The notes beneath the pieces were generated by a model. That model saw nothing but the letters and a program-made list of their open reading frames with translations, had not been told where the DNA came from and ran no database searches. A stretch of DNA of 64,000 nt from Poindextera sp965277425 (lineage in GTDB: Bacteria > Pseudomonadota > Alphaproteobacteria > Caulobacterales > Caulobacteraceae): positions 1,612,001-1,676,000 of the forward strand of contig CBDICR010000007.1 of the NCBI GenBank assembly GCA_965277425.1, in the 5' to 3' direction. The position numbers were made by a program, and so were the translations under genes. This document shows positions 18,506 through 26,652 of this stretch, piece by piece. How positions within the stretch are numbered: the first letter of the stretch is position 1; every line of letters begins with the position of its first letter.

Positions 18506-19507
18506 GTGCCGGGCGGAGGCGATCTCACCCTGGTGACCGGCGCGTCCGGCTTCGTCGGATCGGCGGTCGCAAGAGCCCTGCAGGCGCGCGGGACCCCTTT
18601 GCGCCTGCTGGTCCGCGCATCGAGCCCACGCAAGAACCTGGAAGGCCTTCAGGCCGAGGTCGTCGTCGGCGACATGGCCGACCACGACGCCATGACCGCG
18701 GCCATGCGGGGCGTGCGCCACCTCTTCCACGTCGCCGCCGACTATCGGCTCTGGGCGCGGGACCCCGAAGAGATCGTCCGCAACAACCTGAACGGGACCC
18801 GCGCGGTGCTCGGCGCGGCGCTGGGCGCGGGCGTCGAGCGCGTCGTCTATACCAGCAGCGTCGCCACCTTGGGCTTTCGCAACGACGGCACGCCGTCCGA
18901 CGAAACCTTGCCGCTCAAGCCGCAAGACGCCATCGGCGCCTACAAGCGCAGCAAGGTGATCGCCGAACGGGAGGTCGAGCGGATGGCCGCCGAGGGCCTG
19001 GCGGTGGTGATCGTCAGCCCCTCGACCCCGATCGGCCCGCGCGACGTCAAGCCGACCCCCACCGGCCGGATCATCGTCGAGGCGGCGCAAGGCCGCATGC
19101 CGGCCTTTCTCGATACCGGTCTCAACCTGGTTCACGTCGACGACGTCGCCGGCGGCCACCTGCTCGCCCTGGACAAGGGCCGCCAGGGCGAAAACTACAT
19201 ATTGGGCGGCCAGGACGTCAGCCTGGGCGCCATGCTGGCCGACATCGCCACCCTGGCCGGCCGCGCCCCGCCGACCATCAGCCTGCCGCGCGCGACGCTC
19301 TATCCGCTGGCGCTCGCCACCGAGGCGTTCGCCCACCTGACCGGCAAGGAGCCCTTCCTGACCCGCGACGCGCTGAAGATGTCGCGCCACCGCATGTTCT
19401 TCTCCTCGGCGAAGGCGGAGCGCGAGCTGGGCTATGCGGCGCGGCCCTATGTGCAGGGGCTTTCCGACGCGCTCGATTGGTTTCGCCAGGCCGGCTATGT
19501 CCGCTAG
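18506..19507 (+). CDS. hpnA: Hopanoid-associated sugar epimerase/reductase HpnA
   Basis: A 333-residue extended SDR with NAD(P) motif TGASGFVGSAVARAL near the N-terminus and catalytic Y-K-R-S-K (GAYKRSKVIAE). The family is consistently in hopanoid clusters, but its exact substrate is not settled. I chose GTG at 18506, 16 nt after the hpnJ stop, because homologues begin just before LTLVTGASGF; the frame reaching 18434 overlaps hpnJ and adds an unrelated Ser-rich stretch. It overlaps hpnB by 11 nt. Confidence 0.93.
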   Translation: MPGGGDLTLVTGASGFVGSAVARALQARGTPLRLLVRASSPRKNLEGLQAEVVVGDMADHDAMTAAMRGVRHLFHVAADYRLWARDPEEIVRNNLNGTRAVLGAALGAGVERVVYTSSVATLGFRNDGTPSDETLPLKPQDAIGAYKRSKVIAEREVERMAAEGLAVVIVSPSTPIGPRDVKPTPTGRIIVEAAQGRMPAFLDTGLNLVHVDDVAGGHLLALDKGRQGENYILGGQDVSLGAMLADIATLAGRAPPTISLPRATLYPLALATEAFAHLTGKEPFLTRDALKMSRHRMFFSSAKAERELGYAARPYVQGLSDALDWFRQAGYVR

Positions 19508-20657
19508 CCTCGCCATCGGCCTTGCAACCGGCCTGCCGCTGGCGATCTGGATCTACATGATCACGGCCAGGGGCGGGTTCTGGCTGGCGAACCAGCGGGA
19601 CGATCGCAACCCGCCGCCCGATCCGCGGATCTGGCCGGCCGTCATCGCCGTGGTCCCGGCTCGCGACGAAGCCGACGTCATCGCCCGCTCGATCGGCAGC
19701 CTGCTCGCGCAGGACTATCCCGGGCCCTTCCGCATCATCCTGGTCGACGACAACAGCAGCGACGGCACCACCCGGATCGCCGAGGCGCTGGGCAGCCCGG
19801 GCGCCCTGACCGTCATCGAGGGCGCGCCCCTGCCCGCCGGCTGGACGGGCAAGCTCTGGGCGATGAGCCAGGGCGTGGACGCGGCCACGCGCGGCGAGCC
19901 CACGCCGCAATACCTGCTGCTCACCGACGCCGACATCGCGCACGCGCCGGACAACCTGCGCCGGCTGGTCGCCCGCGCCGAGGCCGGCGGCCTCGCCCTC
20001 ACCTCGCTGATGGCCCGCCTGAGCTGCGCCAACGCCGCCGAACGGCTGCTGATCCCGGCCTTCGTCTATTTCTTCGCCATGGTCTATCCCTTCGCCAAGG
20101 TGAACGACCCCGCAAGCCGCATCGCCGGCGCGGCCGGCGGCGTCATGCTGGCGCGCGCCGAGGCCCTGGCCGGCGCCGGCGGCGTCGCCGCCATCCGCAC
20201 CGCCCTGATCGACGACTGCACCCTGGGGGCGCTGATGAAGGGCCAGGGCCCCATCTGGCTCGGCCTGACCGACCGCGCCCAGAGCATCCGCCCCTATGCC
20301 GATGTTGGGGAGATCGGCCGGATGATCGCCCGCTCGGCCTACGCCCAGCTGAACTATTCGCCGCTGATCCTGGCCGGCGCCATTCTCGGCCTGATCGTGA
20401 CCTATCTGGCCGCGCCGCTGATCGCGCTCTTCGCGCCCAATCCCTGGCGCTGGGCCGGCGTCGCCGCCTGGCTGCTGATGGCCTTGAGCTTCCAGCCGAC
20501 CTTGCGCTTCTACCGCCGCTCGCCGCTCTGGGGCCTGGCCCTGCCGGCGATCGCGGCCCTCTACACCGCCTTCACCCTGCAATCGGCGATCGACGTCTGG
20601 CGCGGCCGCGGCGGCGCTTGGAAGGGCCGCGCCCAGGCCCTGGCGGGGCGGCCATGA
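19497..20657 (+). CDS. hpnB: Hopene-associated glycosyltransferase HpnB
   Basis: A 386-residue GT2-family membrane glycosyltransferase with an N-terminal helix, nucleotide-sugar motifs ILVDDNSSDGT and LLTDADIAHAP, and three C-terminal hydrophobic stretches. The family is conserved in hopanoid operons; its acceptor is not firmly known. The ATG at 19497 lies inside the end of hpnA, and the stop overlaps the hpnC start (ATGA at 20654-20657). This confirms translational coupling along hpnA-hpnB-hpnC. Confidence 0.93.
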   Translation: MSASLAIGLATGLPLAIWIYMITARGGFWLANQRDDRNPPPDPRIWPAVIAVVPARDEADVIARSIGSLLAQDYPGPFRIILVDDNSSDGTTRIAEALGSPGALTVIEGAPLPAGWTGKLWAMSQGVDAATRGEPTPQYLLLTDADIAHAPDNLRRLVARAEAGGLALTSLMARLSCANAAERLLIPAFVYFFAMVYPFAKVNDPASRIAGAAGGVMLARAEALAGAGGVAAIRTALIDDCTLGALMKGQGPIWLGLTDRAQSIRPYADVGEIGRMIARSAYAQLNYSPLILAGAILGLIVTYLAAPLIALFAPNPWRWAGVAAWLLMALSFQPTLRFYRRSPLWGLALPAIAALYTAFTLQSAIDVWRGRGGAWKGRAQALAGRP

Positions 20658-21523
20658 CCCAGGCCGATCTGGCGCCGCGCAAGGACCACAAACAGGAAAA
20701 CTTCCCCGTCGCCTCCTTCATCATCAAGCCGGCGCACCGGGCGGCGATCATGGCCTTCTACCGCTTCGCCCGCACGGCCGACGACGTCGCCGACCACCCG
20801 ACCCTGCCGGCGCCCGAGCGCCTGGCCCAGCTGGAACGGATGCGCGCCACCCTGGCCGGCGAGCGCGACGACGAGGCGGTCGCGCTGGCCCTGCGCCAGG
20901 CGCTGGCCGAGCGGGACTTAGGTCCCGAACACGGCCTCGATCTGCTGGGCGCCTTCCGCCAGGACGTGGGCAAGAGCCGCTATGCCAACTGGGACGAGCT
21001 GATCGACTATTGCCGCCACTCGGCCATGCCGGTCGGCCGCTTCGTGCTCGACGTCCATGGCGAGGCGCGCGCGACCTGGCCGGCCAACGACGCGCTCTGC
21101 GCGGCGCTGCAGGTCATCAATCACCTGCAGGACTGCGCCAAGGACTATCGAGACCTGGACCGGGTCTATCTGGCCGGCGATCTGATGGCGGCGGCCGGAA
21201 CCGGCGTCGAGGCCCTGACCGCGCCGAAGGCCTCGCCGGCCCTGCGCTCGGTGATCGTCGAGATGGCGCACCGCACCGAGGCGCTGCTCGACGTTTCGCG
21301 GCCCCTGGCCAGCCAGATCCAGGACCGGCGGCTGGCCTACGAGGTCGCCCTGATCCAGCGGCTGGCGGAGGACCTGACCGCCCGGCTGATCGCCCGCGAT
21401 CCGCTCAGCGAACGCGTGCATCACCGGCCGCTGGAGGTGCTTGGGCTTGTCATCCTGGCCGGCAAGGATCACATCGCCGGACGACGACTCACCACCGTCA
21501 AGCTGGCAGGGAGGGCCGAGTGA
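20654..21523 (+). CDS. hpnC: Hydroxysqualene synthase HpnC
   Basis: A 289-residue squalene/phytoene-synthase fold enzyme. In the three-enzyme bacterial route to squalene, HpnC converts presqualene diphosphate to hydroxysqualene. It has a first acidic motif (FARTADDVADH) and a second (HLQDCAKDYRDLDRVYL). The start ATG at 20654 overlaps the hpnB stop. It ends with GTGA shared with hpnD. The cytosolic enzyme acts between HpnD (made from the next gene) and HpnE. Confidence 0.96.
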   Translation: MTQADLAPRKDHKQENFPVASFIIKPAHRAAIMAFYRFARTADDVADHPTLPAPERLAQLERMRATLAGERDDEAVALALRQALAERDLGPEHGLDLLGAFRQDVGKSRYANWDELIDYCRHSAMPVGRFVLDVHGEARATWPANDALCAALQVINHLQDCAKDYRDLDRVYLAGDLMAAAGTGVEALTAPKASPALRSVIVEMAHRTEALLDVSRPLASQIQDRRLAYEVALIQRLAEDLTARLIARDPLSERVHHRPLEVLGLVILAGKDHIAGRRLTTVKLAGRAE

Positions 21524-22365
21524 GCGAACAGGCGGCGCTGGATACCGGCGCGATCGAACAGAAGGTCTCCGGCTCATCCTTCTATGCCGGCATGCGCGTG
21601 CTGCCCAAGCGCGAGCGGCTGGCCATGTACGCCATCTACGCCTTCTGTCGCGAGGTGGACGACATCGTCGACGAGCCGGTGGGCACGGTGGAAAGCCGCC
21701 GCGAGGCGCTGAACCGGTGGCGCGCCGATGTGGACAGCCTCTATGCCGGCGGCGCGCCTGGCCAGATGGGCTTCCTGGTCGAGGACATCCGCCGCTATGG
21801 GCTCGAACAGGCCGACTTCATCGCCGTGATCGACGGCATGGAGATGGACCTGGACCAGGACATCCGCGCCCCGTCCATGGCCGAACTCGAACTCTATTGC
21901 GACCGGGTGGCCGGCGCGGTCGGCAAGCTGTCGGTCAAGGTGTTCGGCATGGACGAGGCGCCGGGTGTGGCCCTGGCCGGCCCGCTCGGCCGCGCGCTGC
22001 AGCTCACCAACATCCTGCGCGACATCGACGAGGACGCCGGCATCGGGCGCCTTTACCTGCCGCGCGAGGCGCTGGACGAGGCGGGGATCACGAGCAGCGA
22101 CCCGAACCAGGTGATTGCCGATCCGCGGGTCGATACCGCCTGCAAAACTGTCGCCAAGCTCGCCCGCGACTATTACCGCCAGGCCGACGCGGTCATGGCC
22201 AAGCGGCCGGCCGGCAAGCTCGCGGCCCCGCGCCTGATGAGCGCCGTCTACGGCTCCATCCTGACCAAGATGGAAGCCGCCGGCTGGGCGCCGCCGCGCG
22301 AGCGCGCCAAGATCGGCAAGGCCGCCCTGCTCTGGATCGTGCTGTCGCGCGGCCTGATGGGATGA
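21520..22365 (+). CDS. hpnD: Presqualene diphosphate synthase HpnD
   Basis: A 281-residue trans-isoprenyl head-to-head synthase that joins two farnesyl diphosphates to presqualene diphosphate. Both Asp-rich motifs are intact (CREVDDIVDE and NILRDIDEDAGIGRLYLP). The start is GTG at 21520, overlapping the hpnC stop (GTGA), with the strong site GGCAGGGAGG upstream. A 200-nt gap with a palindromic repeat separates it from hpnE, the largest break in this part of the operon. Confidence 0.97.
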   Translation: MSEQAALDTGAIEQKVSGSSFYAGMRVLPKRERLAMYAIYAFCREVDDIVDEPVGTVESRREALNRWRADVDSLYAGGAPGQMGFLVEDIRRYGLEQADFIAVIDGMEMDLDQDIRAPSMAELELYCDRVAGAVGKLSVKVFGMDEAPGVALAGPLGRALQLTNILRDIDEDAGIGRLYLPREALDEAGITSSDPNQVIADPRVDTACKTVAKLARDYYRQADAVMAKRPAGKLAAPRLMSAVYGSILTKMEAAGWAPPRERAKIGKAALLWIVLSRGLMG

Positions 22366-22403
22366 GCCTCCCGCCAAGCGCAGGAAGCGGCGGCGCGCAC
22401 TCA

Positions 22404-22552
22404 AAGCCCCTTCCCCCTCGCGGGGAAGGGGTTGGGGATGGGGGCGCCGGCGGTTGTGTTGGTGATTTTTCGATGAGGTCCGACGGGATTGTCCGGAGAC
22501 GTCGGCGCTACACCCCCACCCCTGACCCCTCCCCGCAAGGGGGAGGGGAATC
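22404..22552. repeat. Palindromic GC-rich repeat element (family B) between hpnD and hpnE
   Basis: An imperfect long palindrome. The left arm (about 22404-22446) contains CCCTCGCGGGGAAGGGG, and the right arm (about 22506-22552) contains CCCCTCCCCGCAAGGGGG. About 60 nt of unrelated sequence separates them. The same kind of arm pair occurs inside hpnG (26052-26192). It looks like a REP/MITE-type element that may affect hpnE expression. Confidence 0.75.
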
Positions 22553-22567
22553 ACTTGGCCTCATCGG

Positions 22568-23845
22568 ATGAGCGTGAGCCGAGCCGGCGCGTCGCCGGGT
22601 AAAGCCTATGTCATCGGCGCCGGGCTGGCGGGGCTGGCCGCCGCGGTGCGCCTGGCGCAGGCCGGGGTCGAGGTCGAGCTGAGCGAGGCCGCGGCCCAGG
22701 CCGGCGGGCGCTGCCGTTCCTATGTCGACGCCCAGCTTGGCCTGACCATCGACAACGGCAACCACCTGGTGCTGTCGGGCAACCCGGCGGTGCGGCAATA
22801 CCTCGCCATGATCGGCGCGTCCGACAAGCTGGTCGGGCCGGACGAGGCGCGCTTCGTCTTCGCCGACGTGGGGACGGGCGAGCGCTGGGTCATCCGGCCC
22901 AGCGAAGGCGCCCTGCCCTGGTGGATCTTCTCGCCCGAGCGCCGGGTTCCCGGTTCCAAAGCCGCCGACTATCTCGGTCTGGCCGGCCTGCTTTTTCCGC
23001 GCGCCGACCAACGCGTCGACCAGGCGATCCGCGCCAGCGGCCCCGTCTGGGACAGGCTCATGGCGCCCTTCCTGCTCGCCGCCCTCAACACCGACCCGGC
23101 GACGGGTTCGGCCGCCCTGGCCGCCGCGGTGGTGCGCGAGACCCTGGCCAAGGGCGGGCGCTTCTACCGGCCGCGCATCGCCCACCCGACCCTGTCAGCG
23201 GCCTTTGTCGATCCGGCGGCGGACTTTCTGGCCGGTCATGGCGGCAGCCTGCGGCTCGGCCGGCGGCTGCGCGGTCTGGAGTTCGAGGGCGAGCGCGTCA
23301 CCGCCCTGAAGTTCTCCGACGGGGACGGGCTCGTCGCCGCCGATCGGCCGGTGATCCTGGCCGTCCCGCCCTGGGTCGCCCAGGAGCTGGTTCCCGGCCT
23401 GGCCGCGCCCGATGACTTCCGCGCCATCGTCAACGGCCATTTCCGCATCGCGCCGCCGCACGCGATCGAGCCCATGGTCGGGCTGGTCGGCGGCACCGCG
23501 GAGTGGATCTTCGCCTTCCCGGACCGCATCTCGGTCACCGTCAGCGGCGCCGACCGCCTGCTGGAGACCGACCGCCAGGCTCTGGCCGAACAGCTCTGGG
23601 CCGACGTCGCCAAGGTGCACGACCTGCCGCCCGACCTGCCGCCCTGGCAGGTGCTGAAAGAACGCCGCGCCACCTTCGCCGCCACCCCCGAGCAGGCCAG
23701 GAAGCGCCCCGACGCCCGCACCGCCTGGACCAACCTGATCCTCGCCGGCGACTGGACCGACACGGGCCTGCCCGCGACCATCGAGGGAGCGCTGCGGTCG
23801 GGATTCCGGGCGGCGGATTTGGCGCTGGCCCAGCCTGCCGTGTAG
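22568..23845 (+). CDS. hpnE: Hydroxysqualene dehydroxylase HpnE
   Basis: A 425-residue FAD-dependent amine-oxidase-fold enzyme that reduces hydroxysqualene to squalene, the last step before cyclisation. It has the dinucleotide-binding motif VIGAGLAGLAAAVRLAQAG at residues 15-33, GGRCRS after it, and the C-terminal FAD segment LILAGDWTDTGLPATIEGA. Length is normal. It follows a repeat-bearing gap and precedes shc by 27 nt. The ATG at 22568 is the only start ahead of the Rossmann motif. Confidence 0.96.
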   Translation: MSVSRAGASPGKAYVIGAGLAGLAAAVRLAQAGVEVELSEAAAQAGGRCRSYVDAQLGLTIDNGNHLVLSGNPAVRQYLAMIGASDKLVGPDEARFVFADVGTGERWVIRPSEGALPWWIFSPERRVPGSKAADYLGLAGLLFPRADQRVDQAIRASGPVWDRLMAPFLLAALNTDPATGSAALAAAVVRETLAKGGRFYRPRIAHPTLSAAFVDPAADFLAGHGGSLRLGRRLRGLEFEGERVTALKFSDGDGLVAADRPVILAVPPWVAQELVPGLAAPDDFRAIVNGHFRIAPPHAIEPMVGLVGGTAEWIFAFPDRISVTVSGADRLLETDRQALAEQLWADVAKVHDLPPDLPPWQVLKERRATFAATPEQARKRPDARTAWTNLILAGDWTDTGLPATIEGALRSGFRAADLALAQPAV

Positions 23846-23872
23846 AGTCGACCGCGAGATGGACGCGCCCCG

Positions 23873-25843
23873 ATGAGCCTGGCTTTCGACGACCGCGACG
23901 CCGCCCCCGCCCAGCCGCTCAGCGCGCTCGACGGCGCCGTCGGCCGGGCGACGGACGCCCTGCTCAAGATGCAAAGGCCGGACGGGCATTGGGTGTTCGA
24001 GCTGGAGGCCGACGCCACCATCCCCGCCGAATATGTGCTCTTGAAACACTATCTGGGCGAGCCGGACGATCTGGAGCTGGAGCGCAAGATCGGCGTCTAT
24101 CTGCGGCGCATCCAGGGCGCGCACGGCGGTTGGCCGCTGTTCGACGGCGGGCCGTTCGACATCAGCGCCAGCGTCAAGGCCTATTTCGCGCTGAAGATGA
24201 TCGGCGACGACGTCGACGCGCCGCACATGGCCCGGGCGCGGGCGGCGATCCTGGACCATGGCGGCGCGGCGGCGACCAATGTTTTCACCCGGATTCAATT
24301 GGCGCTCTATGGCGCGGGGCCGTGGCGGACCATCCCGACCATGCCGGTGGAGATCATCCTTCTGCCGCGCTGGTTTCCCATCCACCTGTCGAAAATGTCC
24401 TACTGGGCGCGCACGGTGATCGTGCCCTTGCTGGTGCTGCAGGCGAAGAAGCCGGTGGCGCGCAACGGTCGCGGCGTGCGGGTGGACGAGCTTTACGAGG
24501 CGACCGTCCGTGTAAAGCCGAAGTCCAAGGCGGCCAACACCAAGCGGCTCTGGGTCTGGGGATTCGGCGCGTTGGACGTGGTGCTGAAGGCGGTCGACGG
24601 GCTGTGGCCCAAGGGCCTGCGGCAGCGGGCGGTAGACGCCTGCATCGCCTTCGTCACCGAGCGGCTGAACGGCGAGGACGGGCTGGGCGCCATCTATCCG
24701 GCCATGGCCAACAGCGTGATGATGTTCGACGCCCTGGGCTATGGTCCCGAGCACCCCGACCGGGTCCTCGCGCGCCAATCGGTGGCCAATCTGTTGGTGG
24801 TGCGCCAGGACGAGGCCTATTGCCAGCCTTGCGTCTCGCCGGTCTGGGACACGGCCCTGGCGGTGCACGCACTGATGGAGGCCGGCGGCGAGGTCGCCGA
24901 GGCCGAGGCTTTGCGCGGCCTCGACTGGCTGAAGCCGCGCCAGGTGCTGGACGTCAAGGGCGACTGGGCCGACCAGCGGCCGGACGTGCGGCCGGGCGGT
25001 TGGGCCTTTCAGTACAACAACGCCTATTATCCGGACACGGACGACACCGCCGTGGTGGTCATGGCCATGGACCGGGCGCGCAACCGATTGGGCTCGGGCG
25101 CGGTCTATGACGCGGCGATTTCGCGCGGGGCGGAATGGATCGAGGGGCTGCAGAGCCAAAACGGCGGCTGGGGCGCCTTCGACGCCGACAACACCTATCA
25201 CTACTTGAACAACATCCCGTTCGCCGACCACGGCGCGCTGTTGGATCCGCCGACGGTGGACGTGGCGGCGCGTTGCATCTCCATGCTGGCCCAGCTGGGC
25301 CAGCCGAAGGACATCCCGCGCATGGCCCGCGCCCTGGCCTATCTGGAGCGCGAACAGGCGCCGGACGGCAGCTGGTTCGGCCGCTGGGGCGTCAACTACA
25401 TCTATGGGACCTGGTCGGCGCTGTGCGCGCTGAACGCCGCCGGGGTGGATCGCGAGGCGCCGGTGATGAGCAAGGCGGTGGCGTGGCTGGCCTTGATCCA
25501 GAACGCCGACGGCGGCTGGGGCGAGGACTGCGAGAGCTACGCCCTCGACTATAGCGGCTACAAACCCTTCGCCTCCAACCCGACCCAGACCGCCTGGGCG
25601 CTGCTGGGGCTGATGGCGGCAGGCGAGGCCGGGCATCCGGCCGTGGCGCGCGGCGTCGCCTATCTGACGGCGACCCAGACGCCGGACGGGACCTGGGACC
25701 AGGACGCCTATACCGGCGGCGGCTTTCCGCGCGTCTTCTACCTGCGCTACCACGGCTATCCGAAGTTCTTCCCGCTCTGGGCGGTGGCGCGCTATCGCAA
25801 CCTGACCCGCTCAAACGACCGCCAGGTCGCCTTTGGCATGTGA
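23873..25843 (+). CDS. shc: Squalene-hopene cyclase
   Basis: Cyclises squalene to hopene/hopanol at the inner membrane (HpnF). The 656-residue protein has the proton-donating motif D-T-D-D at residues 388-391 and many QW repeats (QSQNGGWGAFD, APDGSWFGRWG, QNADGGWGEDCESY, TPDGTWDQDAYTGGGFP). The C-terminal GYPKFFPLWAVARYR fits the family. Length is standard. It overlaps the hpnG start (ATGA at 25840-25843). This defines the locus as hopanoid rather than carotenoid. Confidence 0.98.
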   Translation: MSLAFDDRDAAPAQPLSALDGAVGRATDALLKMQRPDGHWVFELEADATIPAEYVLLKHYLGEPDDLELERKIGVYLRRIQGAHGGWPLFDGGPFDISASVKAYFALKMIGDDVDAPHMARARAAILDHGGAAATNVFTRIQLALYGAGPWRTIPTMPVEIILLPRWFPIHLSKMSYWARTVIVPLLVLQAKKPVARNGRGVRVDELYEATVRVKPKSKAANTKRLWVWGFGALDVVLKAVDGLWPKGLRQRAVDACIAFVTERLNGEDGLGAIYPAMANSVMMFDALGYGPEHPDRVLARQSVANLLVVRQDEAYCQPCVSPVWDTALAVHALMEAGGEVAEAEALRGLDWLKPRQVLDVKGDWADQRPDVRPGGWAFQYNNAYYPDTDDTAVVVMAMDRARNRLGSGAVYDAAISRGAEWIEGLQSQNGGWGAFDADNTYHYLNNIPFADHGALLDPPTVDVAARCISMLAQLGQPKDIPRMARALAYLEREQAPDGSWFGRWGVNYIYGTWSALCALNAAGVDREAPVMSKAVAWLALIQNADGGWGEDCESYALDYSGYKPFASNPTQTAWALLGLMAAGEAGHPAVARGVAYLTATQTPDGTWDQDAYTGGGFPRVFYLRYHGYPKFFPLWAVARYRNLTRSNDRQVAFGM

Positions 25844-26652
25844 TGATCCTGGTCGCGACCGGCCTGAAGCCGGAGCTGAACATCCTGAAGGGCGCGGGCG
25901 TGCTGGTGATCGCCGGAGGCGGCGACGGAGCCCGGCTTGAGCGCGAGCTTGAGGCTGCGGCGGGGGACGCCGAGGCGGTGATCAGCATGGGCTTGTGCGG
26001 GGCGCTGGCCGAGGGGCTGAAACCCGGGGATTGGGTCGTGGCCACTCATGTGAATCCTTCCCCCCTTGCGGGGGAAGGTGTCGGCGGAGCCGACGGATGG
26101 GGGGTGCGCGGCGAAGCCGCGTCGGAGGCTCTGGAAACACCCCCATCCGAGCCGCTCCGCGGCCCACCTTCCCCACAAGGGGGAAGGGAATTTGAGGGAT
26201 GGCCGACGGACGCGAGATGGACCGAGGCGCTGGTTCAGGCGTTGCGCGCTCAATCCGGGCCCATGCTTGGCTCTAACACGATGATCGCGGATGCGGATGC
26301 AAAGCGGGCCGCTCATGCCCTAACCGGGGCCATCGCGGTGGACATGGAATCCCACATCGCCGCCGCCGTCGCCCGGCGTCACGGCCTGCCGTTCGCCGTC
26401 GCCCGAGTGGTGTCGGACGCAGCCAGCCGCAGCCTGCCAAGGGCGGCCCAGGCCGGGATGGCGGCGGACGGGAGCCTGGATATCGGCGCGGTGCTGCGCG
26501 CCCTGGCCGCCGACCCGCGCCAGTTGCCGGCGCTGATCCGCGTCGGGGCCGAGGCGGGCAAGGCCTTCCGCGAACTAAGACGTGGTCGCGACCTTCTTGG
26601 CCCGGGGCTGGGTCGTCTTGATTTCGGCCAGCATTTTCTCGACGTGCCCTGA
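25840..26652 (+). CDS. hpnG: Adenosylhopane nucleosidase/phosphorylase HpnG, interrupted in frame by a repeat
   Basis: A nucleoside-phosphorylase-family enzyme that removes adenine from adenosylhopane. The family blocks are MILVATGLKPE, ISMGLCGALAEGLKPGDWVV and AVDMESHIAAAVARRHGLPFAVARVVSD. Between them, residues about 71-117 (VNPSPLAGEG ... SPQGGREF) are encoded by a palindromic repeat and lengthen the protein to 270 residues; without it about 224 remain, close to the family norm. The C-terminus (RRGRDLLGPGL) looks native, so the gene overlaps convergent hpnH by 78 nt. Whether the insert is tolerated is unknown. Confidence 0.9.
   Translation: MMILVATGLKPELNILKGAGVLVIAGGGDGARLERELEAAAGDAEAVISMGLCGALAEGLKPGDWVVATHVNPSPLAGEGVGGADGWGVRGEAASEALETPPSEPLRGPPSPQGGREFEGWPTDARWTEALVQALRAQSGPMLGSNTMIADADAKRAAHALTGAIAVDMESHIAAAVARRHGLPFAVARVVSDAASRSLPRAAQAGMAADGSLDIGAVLRALAADPRQLPALIRVGAEAGKAFRELRRGRDLLGPGLGRLDFGQHFLDVP
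26052..26192. repeat. Palindromic repeat element (family B) inserted within hpnG
   Basis: About 140 nt forming a long imperfect palindrome. The outer arms are CCTTCCCCCCTTGCGGGGG on the left and CCTTCCCCACAAGGGGGAAG on the right. Inner arms pair GGATGGGGGGTG with CACCCCCATCC. It resembles the element at 22404-22552. The reading frame runs through it without a stop, adding about 46 residues rich in Gly, Pro and Glu. Confidence 0.85.

Noticed and set aside
20654..22365. Phytoene synthase / carotenoid interpretation of the two synthase genes
   Set aside because: Context with hpnE and shc, and the paired HpnC/HpnD sequences, fit the squalene route; no carotenoid desaturase or cyclase is present.
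23195..25753. 852-codon minus-strand frame across hpnE and shc
   Set aside because: Spans two well-identified genes; composition is that of an antisense frame.
22404..26192. CRISPR-like array from repeated GC-rich palindromes
   Set aside because: Only two separated copies, each an imperfect palindrome; no regular spacers or cas genes.
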